Assembly: GCA_964632945.1 (NCBI GenBank)
Contig: CAZWCX010000039.1
Coordinates: 1-53,471, forward strand
Reading direction: 5' to 3'
Source of the DNA: CAZWCX01 sp964632945
Lineage (GTDB): Bacteria > Planctomycetota > MHYJ01 > WSZJ01 > CAZWCX01
DNA length: 53,471 nt
Every line of letters starts with the position of its first letter. Within the stretch, counting starts at the first letter, position 1. Positions 8,401 to 14,999 of this stretch are shown one piece after another. The position numbers were made by a program, and so were the translations under genes. The notes under the pieces are model-generated. The model was not told the origin of the DNA. It worked only from the letters and a program-made list of their open reading frames with translations, and did not search any database.

Positions 8401-10228
8401 CCACTTCGAGGCGGCCCTGGCGGATCATCGCGCGGTCCTCGAGGGGGATCCGCGACGGGCGGAAGCCTGGATGGAGCGGGGAAACCTGCTGGAACAGTGG
8501 GGGAGGCACCGGGCCGATCGCGGCGAGGATCCCGAACCCGAGTTTCGCCAGGCCCTCGGGGACTACGAATCGGCCGGTCGATGGTCGGCCCATCCTGCGG
8601 CGATTCGGCTTCGAATCGGCAACCTGCATGCGGGGTGGGCGCTCTGCCGGCAACGCCGCGGGGAGGACCCGACCGCACACTACCGGGACGGTGAGCAGGC
8701 GATTTCTCGGGTGGTGGAGGAACACCCCGGCTGGACCGAGGCGTGGGGGCACCTGGGCGCCCTGCAGGCGAACTGGGCCCTCGCGGTGAAGGCGGCCGGC
8801 GGCGACCCGCAGCCGCGATTCCGCGCCGCAGAACAGGCGTACGACGAGGCGCTGCGGCGGAATCCCCGCGATCCGGGCCTCCGCGCCCAACGCGGCGACC
8901 TGCGCGCCAATTGGGGAAATCACGACTCCTCTCGCGGCGCCGATCCCGAGCCGCGCTATCGCGATGCGCAGGCGGATTACGATCTCGCCGTGGAGGCGAA
9001 CCCGGGCTCCGTCGAGTTCCGGTTGGCGCGCGGGAACGTGCTCATGAGTCGGGGCACGCACCTGCGCGAGGCGCGGGGCGACGGGAACGCGTGGTTCGAG
9101 TCCGCGCTCGCGGACTTCCAGATCGCGGTGGCGAGGGCTCCGCAAAACGCGGAGGCCCGGAGTCAGCGCGCAGCCGCGCGCATGAGCCTGGCCCTCGACC
9201 TCCGCGACGCCGGCGGGGATCCCGTGCCGGCGCTGACGCAGGCGGAGGAGGACCTGACGGAGGCCATTCGCCTCAACCCGGCTTCGGCCGGGGCATGGCT
9301 CGGGCGGGCCACGCTGCAGGCCAACTGGGGCGGAGACGATCAGCGCCGGGGGCAAGATCCGGGGCCGCGGTATGATCGCGCGGAATCCGACTTCGGCGAA
9401 GCCCTGCGTCGCAACCCCGGCTCGATGGAGGCGTGGATCGGTCGCGCCAACGTGTGCGCGAATCGCGCCGCCTACGCGGCATCCCGGGGCGAGACGCCCG
9501 ACCCATTCTGGGCCCGGGCGATCGCGCACCTCGACGAGGCGATTGCGATCCGTCCGGGGAGTATCGCGGCCCGCTTGCGTCGGGCGGGACTTCGCGTCCA
9601 GGTCGGCCTGCGACGCAGGGCGGCGGGGCAGGACCCGGAAGCAGACTTCCTCGGGGCTCTCCAGGACCTGGACGAGGCGCTCGGGCGCGACCCCGAGCAC
9701 GCGCAGGCGCGCTCGCAGCGGGCCGCGCTTCGATTCGCCCTCGGTCGATGGGCCGATGCCGCACAGGACCTGGAGTCGATCCTGGCGGGACCGGTCGACG
9801 CGGAGAATCGCGCGCGGCTGAGCCGGATGTTGTCGGATGCCCGGGACCGCCTGGCGCGCGGCGCGCCGGAACCGGAGTGGCTCCGCCCTTTCGTGGAAGC
9901 GGAGGAACATGTGGCCGCCGGTCGTCGGGACGCGGCGCGCGGCCGATACGAGGAATTCCTGCGCCGGCATGAGGCCGCAGTCGCCGCCCTGGAAGCGGAT
10001 CGCCGGCCGGACTTCGAAGAAGAAACCCGCGCGATCGTGATGAACGCGCACTACAACCTCGCCTGTCTCCACGCTCTCGCCGCCGAGAGCGATCGGGCGT
10101 TCACCCACCTCCAGGAGGCCATCCGGCATGGCTGGCGGAATCGGGAGCACCTGCTCGGGGACGGGGACCTCGAGTCGCTGCGCGGGGATCCGCGCTGGCG
10201 TGAGACACTGGAGCGTCTGACCGACTGA
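5474..10228 (+). CDS. Transmembrane Ser/Thr protein kinase with about 13 TPR-like repeats
   Basis: About 1584 residues; GTG 5570 is an alternative start. Residues about 45-160 form a helical module with the phrase VLLVERGILTHAQVVEAL, which resembles half of the type II secretion ATPase N-domain (MshEN-like). The kinase (about 229-512) has GRGGVGVVYK, FAVKVL, HRDLKPENI, DFGLAKM and GTPAYMSPEQ. A membrane helix lies at about 525-546 (LLTALAVVVAVELAVAGAVAW). The remainder holds about 13 repeats of about 43 residues. Each is a TPR-like helix pair with an insert of the pattern RGxDPxxxY, for example RGEDPGPQYAQALEDHARAL. It ends with GWRNREHL and DPRWRETL, the same closing module as the kinase at 2053. 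Family knowledge supports a membrane sensor kinase; the signal is unknown. Confidence 0.9.
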   Translation: MARTRSGRIPRVSGGIRPRPPAFASPRFPGPVVDSNPSSDAVAAWARIVAERGWAAPGEVESAARDRDVDLPAFSFPVLLVERGILTHAQVVEALTRHAADLTPPDPLRDEHLKAWRYAALAMREGRVSADQVNRGLREMARRDRDGIPTADLGDTLVEPGAGRKEEAAPAREAGTRDGASSLPTIPVEPLSVAATLPESLPAGTASRSDPSASIPRVDRPPTVDGAPTRDYQIVQELGRGGVGVVYKAYHPVLRNHFAVKVLQSGTDASPEAIERFRTEGRALARLRHPGIVAVHDIWEEEGKTYLAMEYLDGDGLERVIPRPGPTGAGGFPAREALRLIAEIADAIQFAHDAGVVHRDLKPENILRERSGRLKVMDFGLAKMVDAGETRLTRTGAVAGTPAYMSPEQVNEGVQAADALSDVYQLGAVLYELLTGRAPYDGQSVTEILLRVADDDPTPPGRWVPGLDRDAETICLKAMARDRGRRYRSARELAEDCRRYRDGDSILARPEAWWEKGARWARRRKLLTALAVVVAVELAVAGAVAWRASRAERERARLEQEWTRGLRTIARTSLRAALLLRRHGGRMGDAEREFLPALEEAVRDAAAQAPELAEPHYHLGRMYRALLQFEAARDAQEQALARDPDFLPSRYERAILASRRYGERLAELRDRWSREEGRRWAAGGLLERGGAGAGAPAEKRPADADLAAADPEASRLAAQVRADLERLERPDADSPQGLDAAMRECAHGLFRLAENAPGGMEEARQRLERALSTDPALEEAYEGLARLEAACDRVEAALAAYDRGLQADPGYVPFRIGRALLLNQTGLARHHRGQEAGEWFGRAIADLDRAVDLAPDSLAALQSRGNIRTNAALHALVRGDDPSALTGAAVADYARVLELAPDAAEAWMGRAGALTNYGVWRHQRGEDPGPQYAQALEDHARALDLQPAWTRIRLHRALLHLDWGLYVAEQGADPVSHFEAALADHRAVLEGDPRRAEAWMERGNLLEQWGRHRADRGEDPEPEFRQALGDYESAGRWSAHPAAIRLRIGNLHAGWALCRQRRGEDPTAHYRDGEQAISRVVEEHPGWTEAWGHLGALQANWALAVKAAGGDPQPRFRAAEQAYDEALRRNPRDPGLRAQRGDLRANWGNHDSSRGADPEPRYRDAQADYDLAVEANPGSVEFRLARGNVLMSRGTHLREARGDGNAWFESALADFQIAVARAPQNAEARSQRAAARMSLALDLRDAGGDPVPALTQAEEDLTEAIRLNPASAGAWLGRATLQANWGGDDQRRGQDPGPRYDRAESDFGEALRRNPGSMEAWIGRANVCANRAAYAASRGETPDPFWARAIAHLDEAIAIRPGSIAARLRRAGLRVQVGLRRRAAGQDPEADFLGALQDLDEALGRDPEHAQARSQRAALRFALGRWADAAQDLESILAGPVDAENRARLSRMLSDARDRLARGAPEPEWLRPFVEAEEHVAAGRRDAARGRYEEFLRRHEAAVAALEADRRPDFEEETRAIVMNAHYNLACLHALAAESDRAFTHLQEAIRHGWRNREHLLGDGDLESLRGDPRWRETLERLTD

Positions 10229-10555
10229 TGCCGCGCCGGCGGGGGGGCCTGCAGGGACGCCGCCGGTCGGAACCCGATGTCGGCCGGCGTGGAGCACGCG
10301 GTCCCCCGCCCGCCCCAGCGCGATTCCGTTTCCGGCGCGGCGGAACCGAAGAGCGGCGTTGCAGACCGTGACGGCGCGCGGAATTCCTGCGACGCCCGCG
10401 GCGAGTCCGCCTCCGCGGTCGGCGACACACCCTCGCGATGGACGGGAAGGGACGACTCCAGGACCGCCTCCGAGCGTCCTTGACGCGGCCGCCGCGCCCC
10501 GGATAGTCTGGCCTACTCGCGACTGTCTGCAAATCGACGTTCTTGGAGGCCGTCC
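10229..10555 (+). other. Intergenic region with one candidate promoter
   Basis: A 327-nt stretch with no convincing gene; short open frames lack ribosome sites. The only signal seen is TTGACG at 10480-10485 followed after 18 nt by TAGTCT at 10504-10509 (GATAGT at 10502 with a 16-nt spacer is an alternative), suited to drive the gene at 10556. Confidence 0.45.
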
Positions 10556-11449
10556 ATGCGACTCTTTCCCGCCGTCGCCCTGCTCGCGTTCGCCATCGCC
10601 CTGCCGGTTTCCGCGCAGGAATCGGAACTGTCCAAGATCACGGGAGAATCGTGCAACCCGGCCTCCACCGATCACTTCATCGTGGATACCTGGCTCGACA
10701 CGGCCGACAACGAGGCGCTGGGTGCGAAGTGCGAGGAAGGGTACGCGCACTTCTTGAAGCTGTTCTCGCTTCCGGACGACCATCCGCTCTGGAAAGAGAA
10801 GTGCCGGGCGTTCGGCTGCAAGACGCGCGCCGCCTGGGTCAAGTACATCGATTCCACCAAAGCGGAGGAAAAGTACAAGGACCTGCGCAAGCGGCTGGCC
10901 CATACGCGCACTCGCGGGTCCAAGCCCGTGGGGGCCTCCTGCTTCGAGGCGGTGAACGACAACAAGACCTCGTTCGATCAGGGGATCCTCCACAACGTCG
11001 GCCACCTGATGCTCCACTCCGTCTACAAGAACGAGAAGACCCCGGTGTGGCTCGATGAAGGGTTCGCCTCCTACATCGAGATGCAGGTCATCAAGGAGGT
11101 GGGCACCTACTGCATCGGACTCGGCACCACGGTTCAGGATCCGAAGAAGGACTGGAAGAAGGCCAACAACTGGCCGATGCTCCTGCGCGAAGCCGCCCAG
11201 TGGAAGAAGGACGCCGACTTCGCGCTCATGCGCAAGAAGAAGGAATTCAACGACATCACGCACGAGGAACGCGCGAAGGCCTACAGCATCGTGACCTTCA
11301 TGATCGAGAAGGACTCCGCCGCGTTCGCCAAGTACATCCAGGGTCTCAAGGAGGGGAAGGGGGAGGATCAGGCTTTGGGGGACGGGTACGGCGGCCTGAC
11401 CTTCGAGAAACTGGAGAAGGAGTGGCGGCAGTGGGTCGCCAAGTCTTGA
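10556..11449 (+). CDS. Secreted gluzincin-like (peptidase MA fold) protein with substituted catalytic Glu
   Basis: A 297-residue protein with a clear Sec signal peptide (MRLFPAVALLAFAIALPVSA, cut near AQES). GGAGG precedes the start. The central part has HNVGHLMLHSV (H146, H150) and, 18 residues later, the Glu of WLDEGFASY (E168). This is the layout and spacing of an HExxH...E gluzincin, as in the peptidase MA clan, but the general-base Glu of HExxH is Asn here. Zinc ligands thus appear kept while the catalytic residue is lost, which suggests a non-hydrolytic or regulatory role. Four scattered Cys could form disulfides outside the cytoplasm. The ECF sigma gene follows after 26 nt on the same strand. 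Confidence 0.7.
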   Translation: MRLFPAVALLAFAIALPVSAQESELSKITGESCNPASTDHFIVDTWLDTADNEALGAKCEEGYAHFLKLFSLPDDHPLWKEKCRAFGCKTRAAWVKYIDSTKAEEKYKDLRKRLAHTRTRGSKPVGASCFEAVNDNKTSFDQGILHNVGHLMLHSVYKNEKTPVWLDEGFASYIEMQVIKEVGTYCIGLGTTVQDPKKDWKKANNWPMLLREAAQWKKDADFALMRKKKEFNDITHEERAKAYSIVTFMIEKDSAAFAKYIQGLKEGKGEDQALGDGYGGLTFEKLEKEWRQWVAKS

Positions 11450-11475
11450 TCGGTTCGCAGGCAGGATGACGCGGG

Positions 11476-12180
11476 ATGAGCGTCGAACCCTCGTCCGGAG
11501 GTGGGGGCTTTCCGCCGACCGCGTGGACCCTGCTCGGGGACATCGCGGCGGGGGGCAGCGGGGCTTCGGCCGCGCTGGAGGCCGTCTCGCGTCGATACTG
11601 GAAGCCGGTCTATGTCTTTCTGCGCCGCAAGGGCCGGACGGAAGCGGATGCGAGCGACGCGACCCAGTCGTTCTTCGTCCACTTGATGGAGAAGGACCTG
11701 CTGGCGCAACCCGATCGCGAGCGCGGACGATTCCGTTCCTGGCTGCGGGCGGTCCTCGAGCACTTCCTGGCGAATCGCGCGCGGATCGATGCCGCGCTGA
11801 AACGCGGCGGAGGAAACCGGGGCGTATCTCTCGATACGACCGGGGGGGAACAGGCGCTCGCCGGCGGCCGCGATCTCACCCCGGAGGATGCCTTCGACCG
11901 CACCTGGGCCCTCGAGGTGCTCGACCGCTCGCTCGAACGCCTGGATCGGGAGTACGCGGCCGCGGCGAAGCCGGGGATTCTGGCGGCCCTGCGACGCCGC
12001 TTCGGATTGCCCGGCAGTGATTCGGACTCCGGTCCGTCCGTGGATGACGTGACCTTGCACCGCGCTCGTAAACGCCTGCGCGCTTTGATCTTGGATGAAG
12101 TCGGCGACGGCGTCTCCGGCGCCGGCGAAGCCGAGGCCGAAGTCGCCGATCTTTTTCGCGCCTTGGTCCGGAATTCCTGA
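11476..12180 (+). CDS. ECF-like RNA polymerase sigma factor (kinase-associated type)
   Basis: A 234-residue protein. Region 2 is seen in RRYWKPVYVFLRRKG followed by DATQSFFVHLMEKDLL and RGRFRSWLRAVLEHFL, a form typical of ECF sigma factors from planctomycetes and verrucomicrobia. Region 4 would be the C-terminal helices (LDREYAAAAKPGILAALRRR, then DDVTLHRARKRLRALI). There is no anti-sigma factor gene. Instead a membrane Ser/Thr kinase follows after 80 nt, so activation by phosphorylation is the likely mode, as known for other sigma/kinase pairs. A possible target promoter sequence is described at 12178 and 1216. Confidence 0.8.
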   Translation: MSVEPSSGGGGFPPTAWTLLGDIAAGGSGASAALEAVSRRYWKPVYVFLRRKGRTEADASDATQSFFVHLMEKDLLAQPDRERGRFRSWLRAVLEHFLANRARIDAALKRGGGNRGVSLDTTGGEQALAGGRDLTPEDAFDRTWALEVLDRSLERLDREYAAAAKPGILAALRRRFGLPGSDSDSGPSVDDVTLHRARKRLRALILDEVGDGVSGAGEAEAEVADLFRALVRNS

Positions 12181-12214
12181 AAGAACGAGCCTCCACGCTT
12201 ACCAGAGTAGGGTG
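12178..12214 (+). promoter_or_regulatory. Candidate ECF-sigma-type promoter (TGAAAGA, TACCAGAGTAGGGTG)
   Basis: TGAAAGA at 12178-12184 overlaps the stop codon of the sigma gene. TACCAGAGTAGGGTG follows at 12200-12214 after 15 nt. It matches the motif before the gene at 1298 with one mismatch in the second block, and the second block starts 61 nt before the GTG at 12261. It may let the sigma factor control its partner kinase. Confidence 0.45.
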
Positions 12215-12260
12215 AGCGCGGGACAAAGGGTCCCGTCGCGCGGATCTGGAGGAGCCCCGA

Positions 12261-14894
12261 GTGATGACCCAACAGCCCGTCCGATGTCCCCGCTGCAAGA
12301 TCGGCATCGTCCCCGGCGGCGACGTGCGTGGAATTTGCCCGACCTGCATGCTGGAGTTCGCCTTCGGAGAGGATCCGAACGAGACCCGTCCCAAGTCGGG
12401 CATTCGGGTCTCGTCGATCGCCGAGGATCCGATGATCGGCCGGACTTTCGGGCCGTACGAAATCGAGGAACCGCTGGGGCGAGGCGGCATGGGGGTCGTG
12501 TACCGGGCCCGGCACACGACGCTCGGGCGGACGGTGGCGATCAAGGTTCTCCCGGAGGATATGGCGCGCGACCCGGCCTTCACGGCGCGGTTCCATCGGG
12601 AGGCGCGCGCGTTGGCGAGTCTTTCCCACCCGCACATCGTCGGCGTCCATGACTTCGGTTGCATCGACGGGCGGTACTACTTTGCGATGGAGTACGTCGA
12701 TGGCCCGTCGCTCCGGACGCAGATGCGCGACCGTCGGATCACGCCCGAACGCGCCCTGGAAATCGTTCCGCAGTTGTGCGACGCCCTGCAGTACGCCCAT
12801 CGGCAGGGGGTGGTGCACCGGGACATCAAGCCCGAGAACATCCTGCTCGATGCGGGCGGGATGGTGAAGATCGCCGACTTCGGTCTGGCCAAGATCGTGG
12901 ACGCCGACATGTCGGAATTGCGGGAACTGACCCGATCCAACATGGTCATGGGGACGCTCCACTACATGGCCCCGGAGCAGGTCGAGCGACCGCGGGAGGT
13001 GGATCACCGCGCGGACATCTACTCGCTGGGCGTGGTTTACTACGAGATGTTGACGGGTGAGCTGCCGCTGGGCCGGTTCGACCCGCCGAGCCGGCGGGCG
13101 GACATCGGCGTGAGCCTGGACGACGTCGTTCTGAAGACGCTGGAGAAGCAGCCGGAGCGTCGTTACCAGCAGGCCCGCGAGGTCAAGGACGACACGGAGC
13201 GCGCGTCGCGAATCCGGACGCGGGACGCTCGGGGGGCGGCCGGGGTGGCGGCAGCCGCGTTCGCGCCGGGCATGGACGAGGCCGGGTTTCTGGCGCCCAC
13301 GCGTGCGGGTATCGGTGGGGACGAGGTGCGACTGGGATTGCGGGGTCTGCCCCCGGACCCATCGCGTATTCGGCGGCGGCCCGCTTTCTGGATCGGCATG
13401 GCCGTGGCCGTCGGCGTGGGCCCTACGGTGATGACGGCAAAGGCGATGCCGGCGGCGATCGCGATTCTCGTGTTGCTGGCCGTGGTGGCCGCGTGCATCG
13501 GTGTGATCGTGTGGGGCGCGCGGCAGTGGAGCGCCCGTCGTTCGATCCGCGGCATGGCGGCCCTGGCCGCGGGGGGGCTGGGTCTCTTCGTCCTGCCGTG
13601 CGCATGGCTGCTCATGCCGGTCCGCATGTCGCAGATGTCCCCGGTGCCCGAGCCCGTCTTCGCGCCCGGTTTTGCCGTGGCCACCGCTCCGGTGGTCCGG
13701 AACGAGTCCCTGCCGGGGATCGCGGCCATGCCGACGGACCTCGACGCGGTCGGGCCGAAGTCGGCCATCGACGCGGAGATCGAGGCGGCGGAGGCCGCCG
13801 TGCGAGCGGCTGCCCTGCGGGCGGAGAAGGCCCGCATGGAAGCGTCGGCAGGATCCGCCAAGAGGGCCCCGCTCGATCGAGCGCAGGCCGCCCGGCTCGA
13901 GGACCTGCGTCGGGAACGCGAATCCACCCGCGAACAGTTGTTCGCGCACGGGGCGCGTCGCGCGGGATTCGGTCCGGGAGCGGCTCTGTACGACCAGTTG
14001 GCCCGGGCGTATGATGCGGCGGAAACGGAAATCGCGGCGCTCGTCGCCGGGAAGCCGCGCCTGTGGCGGGAGCCGACCGCGGAGGAGATCGAAGCGGAGC
14101 GCTGGATCGAGGCCCTGGGGTCCGGATCCACCGCGGACCAACGGCGGGAAGCTCATCGTCGCCTGCTGGCGCTCTCGCCCGCCGGTTCCGAGCGCCTCGA
14201 GGAATTGGCGTCCGTCGATTCCGAATTCGGCACAGGCGCGGCCGGAGTCGTCAGCGATCTGGCCCTCGTCGCCATGTTGCAGGCCCTGGGGGGCGACGAC
14301 CCGGAATTCTGGTCCGCGGTCTGGGAGCTGCGCCATGAAGACGCGGAGCACTTTCGTGCCCTGTTCCACGCCGTCTTCGACGGGAATGCGGAGAAGGTCG
14401 CCGCCCTCGAGGCCCGACATGACGAGGCCCAGGCGGCCCTGGCGGACTTCATCCAATCCTGGTCCGAAGTGACCCGGAACCCTGCGGAGGCGGAGCGGAT
14501 GCGCGGGCTCGAGGAGCGGGTGCGCGCCCAGGGGGTGGCGATGTTCCCGGCGTTCGTCCGCCTGCTGGAGCACGCTCCCGAGGGCGCGTTCCATCGAACC
14601 GGCGAGGAGCCGTTCACGTCGGTCTGGACGCGAAAACCCACGGCGCGAGACCAGGTCAAGGCGATCTTCGGTCTGGCTTGGATCGGCCGGCCGGAGGCGC
14701 TGCCGGTGCTGGCGAAGCACCTGGAGGGCCCGAGTCTGACGGCGAGCGTCCAGGCGCTGGAGGCGTTCGAGAAGATCTCCGGCCGGTCGTTCCGGGCCGA
14801 AGCGTCGGAGGCGTCCCCCACCGCGGCGGCGCGGCGGGCGGCGGATTGGTGGCGCGCGCAGCCGCAGTCGGATGAACCGATCCGTTGGCGCTAG
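12261..14894 (+). CDS. Zinc-ribbon Ser/Thr protein kinase, sigma-factor partner
   Basis: 877 residues. GTG 12261 and ATG 12264 both lie behind an excellent GGAGGAG site. An N-terminal Cys4 ribbon (CPRC...CPTC, residues about 9-30) precedes the kinase domain (about 64-310), which has GRGGMGVVYR, VAIKVL, HRDIKPENI, DFGLAKI and GTLHYMAPEQ. Two to three membrane helices follow (about 375-455, including AAIAILVLLAVVAACIGVIV). The C-terminal 400 residues are extracytoplasmic. They contain coiled-coil-like helices (IDAEIEAAEAAVRAAALRAE) and a HEAT-like end, with no TPRs, unlike the other kinases here. The gene directly follows the ECF sigma gene and is its likely regulator. Confidence 0.9.
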   Translation: MMTQQPVRCPRCKIGIVPGGDVRGICPTCMLEFAFGEDPNETRPKSGIRVSSIAEDPMIGRTFGPYEIEEPLGRGGMGVVYRARHTTLGRTVAIKVLPEDMARDPAFTARFHREARALASLSHPHIVGVHDFGCIDGRYYFAMEYVDGPSLRTQMRDRRITPERALEIVPQLCDALQYAHRQGVVHRDIKPENILLDAGGMVKIADFGLAKIVDADMSELRELTRSNMVMGTLHYMAPEQVERPREVDHRADIYSLGVVYYEMLTGELPLGRFDPPSRRADIGVSLDDVVLKTLEKQPERRYQQAREVKDDTERASRIRTRDARGAAGVAAAAFAPGMDEAGFLAPTRAGIGGDEVRLGLRGLPPDPSRIRRRPAFWIGMAVAVGVGPTVMTAKAMPAAIAILVLLAVVAACIGVIVWGARQWSARRSIRGMAALAAGGLGLFVLPCAWLLMPVRMSQMSPVPEPVFAPGFAVATAPVVRNESLPGIAAMPTDLDAVGPKSAIDAEIEAAEAAVRAAALRAEKARMEASAGSAKRAPLDRAQAARLEDLRRERESTREQLFAHGARRAGFGPGAALYDQLARAYDAAETEIAALVAGKPRLWREPTAEEIEAERWIEALGSGSTADQRREAHRRLLALSPAGSERLEELASVDSEFGTGAAGVVSDLALVAMLQALGGDDPEFWSAVWELRHEDAEHFRALFHAVFDGNAEKVAALEARHDEAQAALADFIQSWSEVTRNPAEAERMRGLEERVRAQGVAMFPAFVRLLEHAPEGAFHRTGEEPFTSVWTRKPTARDQVKAIFGLAWIGRPEALPVLAKHLEGPSLTASVQALEAFEKISGRSFRAEASEASPTAAARRAADWWRAQPQSDEPIRWR

Positions 14895-14999
14895 CCGGAG
14901 ATCCGGTCGCCGCGGTTCGTCCACGCCGACCCGCCCCCATTTCATGGGACCGTCCCCCGTCGAAGCGTATACTGAAAGACGGGTGGCGGGAGGGCCGAG

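Noticed and set aside
10277..10483. 68-codon open frame between the TPR kinase and the secreted protease-like gene
   Set aside because: It lacks a ribosome site, runs into the likely promoter of the next gene and has low-complexity composition.
5405..11263. Very long open frame on the minus strand (about 1950 codons)
   Set aside because: It lies antisense to a kinase with clear motifs, starts without a ribosome site and has the Arg/Pro/Gly-rich composition of a high-GC shadow frame.
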